Shown here: piece by piece, positions 19,621 through 32,730 of the stretch
Layout of the letters: every line of letters starts with the position of its first letter
Position numbering within the stretch: position 1 is the first letter of the stretch
Source of the DNA: Labia minor
Taxonomy: Eukaryota; Arthropoda; Insecta; Dermaptera; Spongiphoridae
Direction of reading: 5' to 3'
Assembly: GCA_963082975.1 (NCBI GenBank)
Contig: OY720344.1
Span: 83,440,053-83,504,052, forward strand
Length of the DNA: 64,000 bases
Program-made: the position numbers and the translations under genes
The notes under the pieces: generated by a model
What the model was told of the DNA's origin: nothing
The model's database searches: none
The model's input: the letters and a program-made list of their open reading frames with translations, nothing else

Positions 19621-21469
19621 TTATAGTCGATGAAATTTTGCAACTCGGGAAGAAAGACTGACATGGACGTAATTTTGAGGCACCACATGACAGTTTAGAG
19701 TCATTTAAAAAAATCAGACTACAAAAAGAAGCTCGATATTAAGCAATTTAGTGGTAAAAAACCAAGGAGACTTTATATGACCCCATAGATAAGAATTATA
19801 TCATTTGATGAAACAAAATGATCTGACAGTATTTAAACTAGAAATTTTAATTCTGACTTCCAAAAATTTCAAAAATATTTTCCAAATGATTTTTGTGTGA
19901 TGTTGAAAGATTGCTCATTAAAAGAATAATAATAAATTAACCAAGAAAAGGAAAGCTACATTAAGAATTTAAGTTAAAGAGGGCATATGTTGTTCAATAT
20001 TAAATCTACCACTGGTGGAGCCCTTTGTATTGATGTTATTTCAAAAATATGATTAAGGTTGTGTAAGCATGAAAGATTTAAGATTATAATAAAATCCAAT
20101 TGAATCTTTGTTATTACCAGGTTTTCACACCCGGACAAGCAGGCATTCCAAACGAGTTACTATTAACACTGATTGAGATTGCGTTAATTCTTATTTTATT
20201 ATTATTATATTGTTAATATTATATTCTTTAAGAAAATATATAATAATATATATAATATAATTAATTGAATTGTTATTTATTTATAGGAATGTTCATTTAT
20301 TTTTATTTTTATTCTTTTGTGATCTATTTACATTCCTCATGATTATTTTGTTTTGGATACTATGACCAAAAATCTAAAATTATATATTGAATTAAACTAG
20401 ATATAAGATTTTATTAAAAATAAAATTCTATATAATAAATTAATAATAAACTAATGAAATTGTTTATATATAAATATTGAATTTCAAACTTTAAGAATTA
20501 AGGAAAAAGAATAAACTAAATTAATAAATTATAGGTAATTAAACAAAAATTTCAAATTTTATAGATCAAAAATAATAATCAAAATTAATAATTTAAAATT
20601 TGAGACAATCAATTTAATTGAATTCACAAATTCATAATTATTTTTGTGATTTTTTTTATTAGTAAGAAGATATAATCTATTTTTTTGAAAAAATATATTA
20701 AATAGAATAAATCACTTCACTGATATCAATTAAAATAATCTTTTATGTAGAAAGTATTAATAATTTATTTATGACTCAATTGGAGTTGTAATTCCAATCA
20801 AGATTATGATTTCATAATTGTATTCTTGACTTGAAGACGATATGTCCTTTATATAAAAACGGTAATTAATGTTGAAATTTTATAAAAAAAGAGGTCATTA
20901 AGAAAATTTGAAATTTTTTAAAAACATTTAAGAAGTTATTTATGAATTATTTTAAATATTTTTTGTAAGTTTGTATTATGGGTTGTTGATGGGACCGTCA
21001 AAATGTATGTAATTTTTAAAAAAAAAATAATAAAAAAATAAAAAAAGTAAAATAATTTTTAATTTGAAAAATTTGTTCTGATAAACCTCAAATATAGATA
21101 AATAAATACCCCTTTATGAAGAATTGGATGAAAATTGATTTCGATTGATTTTTTATATATTATATTTTCTATTATTCTTGAAATTATCTTTATTTTAAGA
21201 GAAAACTAGGAAAAATGACATATAAACTGTATATAGACTACTAATAAATTTTTGGGAGAGGAGAAGAGAGAATATTGGGGTTAATTATCCTTTTTCTATT
21301 TGAAAGAAAAACAAACCATGTCCTCGTCCTTTGAACCTGGTAAAGTTTGCTTGAAACAATGAAAAATAAAAGAAAAAAGAATTGTAGTGAAATCTTCCCT
21401 TGGAGGTGGAAACTAAAAATTATTATAAATAAAATTCAGATCTATATATACCCAATTGTCTGAACCAGA
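19621..21469. other. A+T-rich sequence, nothing recognised
   Basis: 19621-19800 may be flank of the mariner copy. Beyond that only A+T-rich sequence is visible. Confidence 0.45.
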
Positions 21470-21665
21470 CGTGTTAGTGTTAGTGCCAGTGCCGAGGATT
21501 CTTCGGAAATTCAGAACACTATAAGTTTAAAAAATAACCCATCTATTCAACTCAAAAACTTAACATTTACTCTTGATCTCAAAGACGAAGAGCTAGAATC
21601 TCAAAAAAATTCCATCCTAGAAAAATTATTTTGAAAATGGTGCCAAAATTCGTCGAGACTCATAC
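21470..21665. repeat. Short element with inverted GAAACGTY ends, copy 2
   Basis: Same internal order as 15610-15800 ('aaaaataacccatctattcaac', 'gaatctcaaaaaaattcc', 'ttgaaaatggtgcc'), with the right end 'attcgtcgagactcata'. Ends are more decayed than in copy 1. Confidence 0.4.
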
Positions 21666-24431
21666 TCTCATAATAAATCGTGAAAATTACCCGGAAATAA
21701 CTTGTTATTATATATTATATATATATATATATAATTGTCTATAATAATATATTTTAATATTTTATTTTTTATGTATTAATTAATTATTTTATGAAAATTG
21801 AATCTTGTTTTATTTATTTATTATTTTCGTCCGTATATGGTATGTATATTAAAAATTAAAAATAAAATAAAGTTAAACATGAAAAAAAGATTTCTTTTTA
21901 TTAAATTAAACATGAATTGATAAATGAATGGGTTGTGGGTTGTTATATAAACAAGGTTCAAGTTTAATAAAACACTAATGGTTTGTATAAGAATGCAATG
22001 CACGATTATATATATATGTATATATTTATTGAGTTATAAGAGATTAGTAAAATGGACCCAGGGAATATGTGAAAATACACACGTCATGTGCTTATTTGGA
22101 GATCAAATCAAGCAAAGACCTGAATAATTCAACGGATTGTGAAATAAATATTTTATAACTTAATGGATTCTTTAACGCTTGATTCGTTAGCCTTCATTTG
22201 AGACTCAAAGAATATGAAAACAAATTAATTATTTCATAATTTTCTGGACAAAATTAAACTACTTGTACTATAAATTAATTTATGCAAGGGTAAATTATAT
22301 ACAATAGAATTTTGCCCCCTGACTAGGTGCGAACAGCGCCGCTAGTAATTTTTAATGCTGTTAATTATATTAAAGTTTATAACTATTATATAATTATTGA
22401 AAAATATAATTTCTTATATTTATTATTTCTTAAAAACAATTCATTATTTTCTAATTTTTGAACAGTTTTTTCCGTTCTAGATTAAAAATAAAGGGCATAT
22501 CGTTATTTAGACCATTTATACCTCCTTTACACCTCGTCGTCATCAATTTCATCAATGGAAAATTAATAATATATAAAAAAAAATATAAATAAATAGTAAA
22601 ACTAGTCAAGTAGCTGTAAAAAGAAGTCATTCCGTCCTAGGCCATAATAAAAAAATAAATAAATTTAACAAAATATCAACCATTGACCCCAAATAAACAA
22701 AAAACTAGTGTAACAAATTTGTCTCCCGACAACAATTGATGCTTTGCATCGATGATCTTGTCAACATTTATAAATATTTACTAAAAAAATAAGAGTGACT
22801 GTAAAGGGGCTGCACAAATAAAAAAAAATAAACTTATACAAACCCAAGACACACGACTTCTATTAAAATCATCATTAAAATAAATTAAATAATCAGTTAT
22901 CAGTTATAATTAATTCTTAAATCTATAAATATTATTTTATTTATAAATATTTGTTTTAAATATATAAGTAATTGTATAAATAAATGATTAAACATATATA
23001 TACAAGAATAATACAATGTTTATGTAATAATTTTTCTATTATTCAATTTAATTAATTTTTTCAAATTCCAATATTAAACCAATGGAAAATATTATTTTTA
23101 ATTTATTTTATTTCTCTTATTTTTAATTATTATATAACATATGGATATATAAAATCTATATTAGAAAGTAGTTTTAAATTTCAATTATTTTTTCTTTTAA
23201 CTAACAACATAGATTAACCTTAAAATAAGACTTATTTTTTTTAAATTATGATTTATATTTTTAAATCGATCACTTTATTGTTAATTTTCTATAATCATAT
23301 ATATTTATTTTTAACTAATATATTTTATTTGTAGTGAACATTATCATATTAATATAATTAAATTATATTATTTAGTGCTAATAAATTTATATAATTAGAA
23401 ATAATAACTTTTCAAAATATTGCCCCAATTGATTTATTCAGAGAAAAAAAAAACAAAGAAAAAATGAACTAAATCTAAATTGGAATTAGAACAACAATAA
23501 ATTGAATATTTCAGAATATTATTATAAAATTCATTTTGAAACTAAAATGAATCCAAATATAACGAATTAATTTTTTTTTCATTCAAGCAAAAGAGAAGAC
23601 TGGTTGAATGTCATTTTTATGATGATCACGATCATTTTTTTTTATTTTCTTATCAAATCTTCAAATTAATTACCGTAAAATATACCTTGACCTATTCTCT
23701 CATTTATGATTTATTTATGACTCTTTAGTAAAAAAAAATATAAATATATATAAATAAAATAAATATAAAACATAAAAATATAAACATTATTTTTAAGCAA
23801 CATTTGTCAAATTGATGAAAATTATACACATGATTGCATTCCCCTCTTCCCTCACCCTCACCATTTCCTCTCAAGAATATTACTACTACATATTAAGATT
23901 ATCAAAGGCTAAAATATCTAAGCTCTTTTCTATAGGTAGAATTATGCAAAAGTAAATATTTCTTCACATTAATGAATGATTCATTACGTTATTTGTTTAA
24001 TTGCTCTATAAATCAATCACAAGACGGAAACTTGTCCACTTCTCTTTCGTCCAATTTAAATGCCAATTTTATGTAGAAAGGGAGTGAATAGCCTTTGATT
24101 ATTTTGAAAACTTATTTGAAAATTCTCTATTTACTTAAGAGTATTATTATTATTATTTTTAATTGTATCCTATCCTATTGAAATTAAATAAAAAAAAGAG
24201 ATAAAATAAATACATTCAATTTTAAAGTTAATATTATATATTCTATTTTCAAAAGTAAGTAAGATTTATTTTCTGGAAGTATTATCTATTTATATATATA
24301 TCTATTTTATGTGGAACAACAGAATCCAAAATAATTGATATATATTGCTCTAATAGTACTGAGCCACCTACATCCAATTTTGATTCTCTCCTAATTCTAA
24401 CACACTTCCAATGATCATTATCTGGCTATAA
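21666..24431. other. A+T-rich sequence, nothing recognised
   Basis: TA runs near 21716 and 22007. No coding frame or repeat matched. Confidence 0.5.
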
Positions 24432-24729
24432 CAGTGGTTCCCAAGCATATTTGGCCAAGCGCCCTCTTTCCAGAAAAAAATTTACTCAGTGCTCCCTTTG
24501 AAATTAACTTTTTTTAGTTTTAATAATAATTAAACAGAAAGAAAATATACCTATTTGCAAAATATTATAAATAAAGGTGTAAATTAGAAACATTGAATTT
24601 ATGTATCTATTTATTGATCTCAGAATAGAAAAGTAATATACAAGTAATTTTTCCTAAAAGCAACTGTGGGTCCCCTGGATCGCTGTAGCACCCACGAGGG
24701 GGCGTTAGCGCCCACTTTGGGAATCATTG
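24432..24729. mobile_element. hAT MITE (family 1), copy 1
   Basis: Left TIR CAGTGGTTCCCAAGC, right end GGGAATCATTG as inverted partner. It is flanked by 8-bp duplications ggctataa (24424-24431) and ggctatag (24730-24737), a 7/8 match, which is the hAT signature. 298 bp with no frame. The same family lies in opposite orientation at 45982-46284; both share the 'tattgatctcagaatagaaa' body. Confidence 0.85.
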
Positions 24730-26166
24730 GGCTATAGCGTTCTTGGTTTATCCACTGACCGCTTCCCTATAGGATTCTCTTACATCAACTTCTCAATAAT
24801 CTTCCTTCCCCCATTCAAACCACTCTTAATTTAAATAATATAATATTAATTAGAGTACGTTGCTATATTCCAAATGGATGAATATAATCACAATTTAATT
24901 AAAAATTAATAATCATAGATTTAGACTTATAAAGCTGAAGGTATTAATATTTGTAATTGTTTGATTATTTTTTTCAAAAATTTTTGTTTTTAATTTATAC
25001 TTAACTAAGGTTATAATCATTTTAATTTTTCTTATGCAAGATTAAAATCTTATTAATTATTATCTTATTATTATTATCTTATTATCTTACTAATATTCCG
25101 TAAATTTTAACGAAATTTTTTAAATTTTAACGAAATTTTTTAAATTTTATTATACAACTATAAATAAATTATTTTATATATATATATTTATATATAAATT
25201 TAATGTATAGAGTGAATGTGATTAGGAGTTGATAAACTAATAGGTTAAAAGCATAGAAAGTAGATATATAACTAGATGGAAGGATAACATTAGCCGGGCA
25301 ATAAAAAGGCATTAAGAAATGTATTCATTGTATGCATAATAATAATAATAATATTAAATTTATACTAATTTTATTTAAATTATTATTATATTTATTTATT
25401 TTCCTTTGAAATCTGGAAAAATATTCTAATGAATAATATTATCAATTTTTATCAAATATCTTAAATAATAACTAAAATAATTTTTTAAATTTTTCAAATG
25501 CCCCTTTCTACCTGCAACCGTACACACACTTATACTAAATATTAAATGCCGTTTTTAAAATTATTCCGTTTTTTTTTTAATTAATATATCTATTAATTAA
25601 TTAGTTATCGGGTAAATTTCTTAACATAACTTTTATAGGCAAATTATAATTAAAAATTTAATTTTCTTTTCATTTATAAACATACTTGGTATTCATTTTT
25701 AAAAAATTTTCGTTATGTTGATTTGTGTTTATTTTATTTATATATAAAGAATACAAATTATTAGACATATTCGATTTAAAGAATATAATTTTCAGGTGTA
25801 ATTTATCAAATAGAAAAAAATATATTTATAGGATATTATTTAGGTATATATACATGAATACGTATATATATACAAATATTTCAATATAAATAAAAATAAA
25901 AAAAAACGATAACTATATAAAATGTAAATTTTCTTTCAATTTCTTAATTAAATTTAAGATAACATGGAATGTGTATTATAAGAAAAGTTGATTAAATTGA
26001 AAATAAAATATCTTTATAAATATTTCTCTTCAGAATAAAACGTAAAAAACAAATTAAAGAGAAAGTTAGATGGACAGACATAACGAATTTGAGTGAATAT
26101 ATAAACGAGATGGAAATGAAAGAAAGAATAAAAGAGAGGGAGAGAGAGAGGAGAGGGAAAACTCAC
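24730..26166. other. A+T-rich sequence, nothing recognised
   Basis: It lies just downstream of the Duox exon on the minus strand, so it is probably Duox intron. A purine-rich (gagaga) run lies at about 26130-26160, beside the splice donor. Confidence 0.45.
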
Positions 26167-26250
26167 CGACACTTCCCCAGGCTGGGTGAGCCAAGTTGTT
26201 ATACCAGCCGTCAAACCGCTGCCTCTCGGTAAAACTTTGACTTGCCTCGC
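26167..26250 (-). CDS. Duox: Dual oxidase (Duox), one internal exon
   Basis: Minus-strand 84-nt exon encoding EASQSFTERQRFDGWYNNLA followed by HPAWGSV. The QRFDGWYNNL...WGS motif begins the peroxidase-homology domain of dual oxidases (human DUOX has a nearly identical QRFDGWYNNL stretch; arthropod forms have NNLAHPDWGS). Duox is a plasma-membrane NADPH oxidase that releases hydrogen peroxide for cuticle cross-linking and gut defence. The exon is preceded by a pyrimidine-rich acceptor ending in CAG and followed by a GTGAGT donor. Both bounding introns are phase 1. Codon content is far richer in G+C than the surroundings. No neighbouring Duox exon could be found in the window, so the adjoining introns are long. 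Upstream exons should lie at higher coordinates. Confidence 0.85.
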
Positions 26251-26624
26251 CTGACAACAGACAAAAACAACAAAAACATCAATATCGTTCAATAAAAGAT
26301 CAACATTCATATAAAATGGATCATTAACAATAATAACAACTTAAATATGTAATGAATATCTATTGTAGTTTCTACATTTTTATTACCAATACAAATAAAT
26401 AAATAATTTTAAACATTGATATTGCGATACAAAGAGTAGCATATCTTCATAAAAGTACTAAATTTTATATGTTATTATAATATTTATTATAATATTTACA
26501 TGTTTATAATATCCTTACCATTTAAATATATAAAAAAGTATTTTATCATTTTTTTTATTGTTCCTTGGAATCGAAGTCCAATTTAAATAGTTTATGCATT
26601 TATTTGATTATTTGACCTCATCTA
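26251..26624. other. A+T-rich sequence, probable Duox intron
   Basis: Non-coding by eye. It begins with the 3' splice acceptor of the Duox exon (pyrimidine-rich on the minus strand). Confidence 0.5.
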
Positions 26625-26880
26625 TTTTGGCCCATAAATGCTGTGAAGAATCCTATTCTCTCGTCACCTAAGGTCATAGACCATGCTTCACCCATATAAT
26701 ACAACTGGCAAAATAATTTTTTTAAATATTTTAATTTTTATTCCCATTGATAATAATTTGGTCGCGATAAGTCCGTTTACTGCATGATAACACGTGTTTC
26801 CCGTTTGCAACCTCGATATAAATTCTTCTCGAATATTATTCTTCTTCGTGATTACAGAACCTAAGTATTTAAATTTTTAG
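26625..26880 (-). mobile_element. LINE ORF2 fragment (reverse transcriptase C-terminal side)
   Basis: The minus strand encodes KYLGSVITKKNNIREEF..., LQTGNTCYHAVNGLIATKLL, then IKIFKKIILPVVLYG and, after a frameshift, ENRILHSIYGPK. This is the segment between the polymerase core and the C-terminal GRPRTRW end of the LINE family seen at 61433. It is interrupted by a stop and frameshift and truncated on both sides. Confidence 0.75.
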
Positions 26881-27042
26881 ATATTATAAATAAAATATAC
26901 AATAACTTATATAATTGACAAGAAATTTATTGTAAAAATTACATGTTTTGAAATATATTGATATTTGTAGTGTAGAGGAATAAAAATCGATATTATTTAG
27001 AATATAATATATTATAAATATACATTTTTAATGACTTTGAGT

Positions 27043-27110
27043 AGTGTTTCCCAACCTTATTTGTGCTATGCCCCACATAAGTCCTTCTAAAATTCTTACT
27101 TCCCCCCTTT
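27043..27110 (+). mobile_element. hAT-like left terminus, solo
   Basis: 'tagtgtttcccaaccttatt' followed by a C-rich segment 'ctatgccccac...' resembles hAT ends of the CAGTGTTTCCCAACC type. No convincing right terminus or target duplication was found, so this is probably a truncated copy. Confidence 0.35.
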
Positions 27111-28009
27111 GTAACAGATTCATAATTTTTAATATTAAAAAGGGTTGTACTAGTGTCGAGTCCATTTTCGAATTGCCTCCCTTTAAAATCAAATTGGGGC
27201 ACAATGACTTAGAGAGTGTTTTTTTTAATAGCCTGTAAAATTTTCCTTTCCTTTTGAAATAAGTTGTCCCTTTTGTCAGATACATCAATTTCTCTTCATT
27301 TATTTAATTAAATTATAAAAGTTTAACTATATACATTTAAGGTTTTGTGTATATATAAGGTAAAGTTAAATTTTCATAATTACTTAAATTTATTTTATTT
27401 TAAAAAAAATGTTTATTGCATCAGTTAGTGGCAACTTTATTTGGATTTCTTAATTAAACAATTTAAATAAAAAGATCATAATTTACTTTCAATTTCCAAT
27501 TCGTTAATAAAAAATTTCTCATTTTTTTTCGTCGTTACTATTTCTAGAATTTTTGAAGACCTGAATCACTATATTAAGAAAATTTAAATATATATTATAA
27601 AAATATAACAATAATCTGTCTAATTTTTATGTGAGTTAATTATTTATATATATTAATAATTTTATATTAAATTCAAGTTTTCTATAATCAAATCAATTTT
27701 GAAAATATTCAATTTTAAATTCACTTATAGGTCCCTTAGATTATTTCTTCTTCTAATAATAAATTGAATAAATCAGCTCTATTAATTATGATAAGAAATG
27801 TTCTAGGTATTGCGAATTAAAAAATTGAGCAAATAAAAATTGAAGGTAATTTAAAAAAATATTTTTTTACTATTTATTATTTATTTACTATTTACTTAAG
27901 AATTATGCAAATATTTAATTAATAGTTTCATCGATGATTTAAAAGAAAATTTAGGTTTCCCTGTAAGTTTTTGATTATCAGACATTTTCACGTTAGTTAA
28001 ATGAGATTA
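27111..28009. other. A+T-rich sequence, nothing recognised
   Basis: No frames or matched repeats beyond the possible hAT remainder at its left edge. Confidence 0.5.
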
Positions 28010-28200
28010 GAATTTCAACGTTTCGGCGCATATTTTGGGGTCCTATTCATAATAGTTTTAGAAAATTAATTTCGAGATAATCGGTCTTATTGTGTGCAAT
28101 AGTCATAGTTGGTTTATTAAGATGAATGGATGGGTAAAGATCCCGAATTCCAAGAATTCTCCTAAAAAAGGCGCTAAAATGGGCACTAAAACGTCAAGAT
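28010..28200. repeat. Short element with inverted GAAACGTY ends, copy 3
   Basis: Left end 'tcaacgtttcggcgc', right end 'gggcactaaaacgtcaagat', so GAAACGTY-type motifs point outward at both ends. The body contains 'atgaatggatgggtaaagat', the reverse of the 'acccatctattcaac' block in the other copies. Confidence 0.45.
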
Positions 28201-28247
28201 ACAAATATAATTTATCAAAGTGAAAATAAACTGGAATTATATTTTTT

Positions 28248-28279
<32 letters not shown>

Positions 28280-30479
28280 TCTTGAATATTATATTATAAA
28301 AAGAAGATAAATTTTATTTCTAATGTTTTTATTTGGTTCAAACTTGATGATAATCTTTTCTCTTTGCTAGAAATGAATTCGCTCGGCATTAACCCTCCCG
28401 AGGCTATTCGACATTGACAATTCAAGACATTAATTGCCCAACATTACTTTACATCAGTTTAACATTTTTTCCCCTCCAATATAAATTTTATAACACCATT
28501 GCATATGTCTAATTCAATTACAAAAGTAAAAAAAAAACAAATAAAAAATAAAAAACTATCTAAAGAGTTAATTAACTAAGATTTCACTCGTTTACAAGAA
28601 ACAAATTTATCACAAGATTTCATATGAATGTATCCTTTGCTACAGTATATAAATAAATAACTTCATTTGTGTTAAAAAAATGTTAGAAAATGTATTACTC
28701 AAATCAAAAGTGACGGATTTATTTATTAATTTGTACCAAGTTCTTTTATGGTCTTTAATTATATTTCTCGTCATAGAAAATATGATTTAATTAGTAAAAT
28801 TTAATACTATTTTATTAATATCAACGTCAATCATTTTTCAAGTGTTTTAAAATAATAAGTATATGTTATTAAATTGAAAAAGAGAAAGTACACTTCTTAA
28901 AAAAATACAAATTATTATTTATAATAATAATACTAATATACTATTCTGGGTTAGGCCCGTGTGTAATCGAATTCAATAGGCCACAGAATATTCTAATATT
29001 TAACTTTCAGGAAAATACAGCAATGTTGATTAACCCAATTCATTATTCGTGGTCGAGTATTGAATCATAGTTTTCCATAAAATAAAATAAAAATGTATAT
29101 TAAATATTTTGAATTTTGTTTTTAAATTTAATTGTTTTACGAAGTACCAAGAGTTTTTCCTTGCAGTCAGTTAATCAAATTTATCGTTATTCAGATACTG
29201 TTTTATACAATAGAATAAGTCACAATTGTTATTTAGAAATAAAAATTGATTTAATTATACTTATTTTATATTTTCGTTTTTTTGATAATATATAAAATTT
29301 AATTTAATAAAATATTAATTAAATTAACCAAAATTAATCACTCTAAAATAAAAGGAGTAACAATAATAAGTAAAAATTTGAATATTTATCATATTTTCTT
29401 TATTTGGGATGGTTGGTAAAAAAAAATTAGAATGGAATAAAATGTGTCAAGATTCAACATTTCAATTCATTCCTTGCATATCGAAAGTGAACAAACTGGA
29501 TTGTCATGAAGAAATTAAAATATACTAAACCAATTATAAATAAAAAATTCAATTAATATATATATCAAAGTTACTACTATATACTATTATTATACTTATA
29601 CTTAAATTTGTTATCAGAATTGTATTATGAATAATATAATATACAAGGGGAGGTCCGTACTTTTTGAATTTTCCGTCTCGTAAATGAAATGAAATGGCAA
29701 TCAAAGTAGACCACGTTGAAAAATAAAATAATTTTCTATCCAAAAACCTGTGTTTCATTCAAAAAAGTCACGATGCTGCCCTCAATTTTTACATTACAAT
29801 TAATTTCAAATAAAAATTAAATACATTCATATTGAAGAGAAGTTATCTGGCCATACATCTTTCTTTCTTTTAGAGTAGAGAATGTTCAATAACCCCGCCA
29901 CGGGGGAACTGGGCTAAATTCCCACAGAGAGTAATAATGAATAAGCTTATTCAAGTCAAAAAGTCAAAAAGTGTTCATTAAAAATAAATGTTTTTATAGT
30001 TGTAAATTTATAAAATATAATTGAGTAAATTATTTATACGACCCAAAAATTAGTTATATTTAATTAATTTAGAATTAATAGTTAAAATAGAAGAAAACCT
30101 AGAGATCGCTGGTTATTTTAAAAAATCTGAATAAAAAAAATAATTAATTTTTTTAATTAAATACACTTCACTTTAGTCTGTACTATTAAAATTTTCTACT
30201 CAAATTTTAAATTACCTCCAATTAATTAATTTTGCATAAAGGCCATATAACAATATATGAATCAATCTTGAAATCTACTAAAAAAGATAATTAAATTTGT
30301 TTATGAGAATCAATGAAGAAAAAATTAATGTGAACACTTAATTTTGTAGAATTAGTCCTCTTTATTTATCACACTTTTTTTTTAATTTCAAATCGAAAAT
30401 CTCTTTCCAAAAAAAGCTTTATTCTCTATTAAATATGATGGCTCACCATGCAATTTTTAAAATTTTTTTAACTTTTATA
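28201..30479. other. A+T-rich sequence, nothing recognised
   Basis: (TA)n at about 28252-28279. A G+C-richer patch at 29889-29935 ('accccgccacgggggaactg') matches nothing I know. Confidence 0.45.
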
Positions 30480-30559
30480 ATCACATATCGGGTGATGAGA
30501 AAAATGTATAATGGCTTGGAAATTTAAGGGTAGTCAATAGGAAAGTGAAGGTTAATAGA

Positions 30560-30765
30560 TAAAATTCTCAAACTTCTTTTTCAACCAATAACGCTGACGT
30601 TAGGGTCCCTTGCAAGACATTCTTCAGTACTTGGTAGTGTTATAAAGAGTGTGTCTCTTGAATGAGGAATCCCTTATGATATTAAAAATCATTTCTTATC
30701 TGTCTCCACAACGCAAAGTCCTGATGAGGGTTCGGATCAAGGATCGAAACGTTGATTTTATATTT
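30560..30765 (+). mobile_element. Penelope-like element remnant (hammerhead-bearing end)
   Basis: Called on the hammerhead-like core and its context 'cctgatgagg...cgaaacgttga', characteristic of the pseudo-LTRs of Penelope-like retroelements. No reverse transcriptase or GIY-YIG frame is visible nearby. Confidence 0.4.
30715..30759 (+). ncRNA. Type I hammerhead ribozyme motif
   Basis: Core box CTGATGA (30721-30727) and GAAA (30746-30749), then CGTT with cleavage expected after 30753. Stem I pairs AAAGTC (30715-30720) with GATTTT (30754-30759), six pairs including one G-U. Stem III is the tiny self-complementary ACGT typical of Penelope-like ribozymes, which work as dimers. Stem II (30728-30745) is weak: the closing G-C and a G-U form, but the rest pairs poorly. 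Activity is therefore uncertain. Confidence 0.45.
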
Positions 30766-32106
30766 AAAAAAAGAAATTATGGGAGTTTTTGTTTTTAATC
30801 TTCATTTTTTTACGGGTTACCGAATTCCAATCAACTATAATAGAACTGAATATCTTACGTTTTTTTACATTTTCATATATTTTTACCGACCGACGATAGT
30901 AAGGGAGGTATTGTTTAATATTAAAGTAGTATTTATTAATAAAAAATAATTAATTTTATAAAAACATTTTCCTATTATTTTTTATGTGTGGTTCTACAAG
31001 TTATTTCCCATTTATATTAGAAATCAATTTATCAGTTTCAATATGCAATTAAAAAATAAATATTTCAAAAGAATAATAAATCAATTAATTAAAAAAATCT
31101 TGTTATACCTTAAGAAATTTTAAAAAAAAAAAGATAAAATCAAATTTTTCACTCAATGTCACATCAATGCAAGACATTTTGAAAATTATTACCTGAGATA
31201 TTTAGTTGATTTGTTTGTGATTGATTGTTATTTTTGGTCGATTCCAATGAAACGATTCAATATCAAAGGCGGCATCCTAGCTTCATTTTATTCGTTTAGT
31301 AAATCTGTTTTGTGTATCGTAATCTCTTAAGACAAATTACATCATAAGGCCAAGTAGGTCTTAAGTAATTTGCTAACCGATGTTTACGCTCTCCGTACAA
31401 ACCCTCACTTAATTGAAGGGAGCCGAACAAATCAACAAGAATTATAGGTGGTACATTTATTCAATTGATTTTTTTTTTCCCAATTTATATTTAATTACTA
31501 AATACATTCATTCCAACGAACGAGACATTTATTATTAGGTCCATAAAAGGAAAGAGAAACAGTACAGTTGGTATTAAAAATGATTTACAGATTATCTTTT
31601 TTCATGATCGCCCTATAATGGTAAGTAAATTGATACATTTGTAAATATATTATTACCATACATTCAAAATTAATTTTATATTCATTTACATATTATAGTT
31701 ATATAAAAAAGTAAATATCACCAACGGCATCAATTGAAGGAAGAAATATTCAATTGAACAGAAGCTCCTCCCACTACTTTTTCATAGGAAAGAATTATTA
31801 TTACTTAGAGGCAATAAAGCAACATTTTAGATGAGATAGAAAACAATATTATACATTTAAAAAAATTCTTGAAGCTGTTTTTATAAAAAAGCAAAACAAT
31901 TAATGGTTTAGGAATCTAAGATTACCGGTTGTATGATTTTAACAAAAATGGTAGCTAATAATCACAGATATATATCTAACCTAATTTTAAAAGTTCAATT
32001 TTGTAGCATTTATTTATAGTATTTGCTCTAGATTATCTATCCATAAACATATAGTTCCGTTGAAATATATAGATTTTTTAAATTTTGAATGGAGCACTTC
32101 TTTCAT
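30766..32106. other. A+T-rich sequence, one short shared motif
   Basis: About 30884-30909 holds the 'ccgaccgacgatagtaaggg' motif shared with 14510 and 38305. The patch 31250-31450 has mixed composition but no usable frame. Confidence 0.4.
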
Positions 32107-32730
32107 TTTTACTCTCTCGTCAGAGATAGTATTGCGATCACGAAAATTTTCGATGTCAAGATTTGTTGTTTTTATACGTTTTAAAGAAGGTCCCTGACGA
32201 GAGTTATTTTCACTAAGGTTAAGAAAAATGTCTGTGTGTGTGTGTGTATTTAGACAAGATTACGCAAAAACCGTTTGAGCTAAAATAACGAAATTTGGTA
32301 TACGGGCATTATTCAAAATTCGTAGTTTTCTATCAACTTTTGAGAAATGTAGCTCATCCTGAAGACTACCATTACCTAACACGTTTTCAATTTTCCCCCT
32401 CTAAACTGACAGTAAAAATAAAGATGTATGTTTGATAGTTTTTTGACATGATTAAAAATTGTATAAAACTGCTATATATAGAATTTCAGCTTGATTGAAT
32501 CACTGAAAGTACCAGAATTAATTTTTTAAATTTTTTAACACGTTGACTGCCAATCACGCGCCAGCAAGTAACGCGGTGTCATCAACAAAGAGCCAAACAC
32601 ACGCTGGTTTAATAAATATTATTTATTAATTTTAATTTATAATTTAAATTTAATTAATTAAATTTAATTTAAATATATATTAATTAATCCAATTCAAATT
32701 TGTGAGATAGTCGTGTGGAGACACTCCAGA
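32107..32730 (+). repeat. Five-copy (TG)n repeat family, copy B
   Basis: Nearly full copy: 'actctctcgtcagagatagt', 'tattgcgatcacgaaaattt', a short (TG)n, 'caagattacgcaaaaaccg', 'tctatcaacttttgagaaat', 'cacgttgactgccaatcacg', the A+T tract and 'gtggagacactccaga'. It contains segments lost from copy A. Confidence 0.75.

Noticed and set aside
29549-29758. 69-codon minus-strand frame
   Set aside because: No family resemblance; half of it is low-complexity Ile/Tyr.
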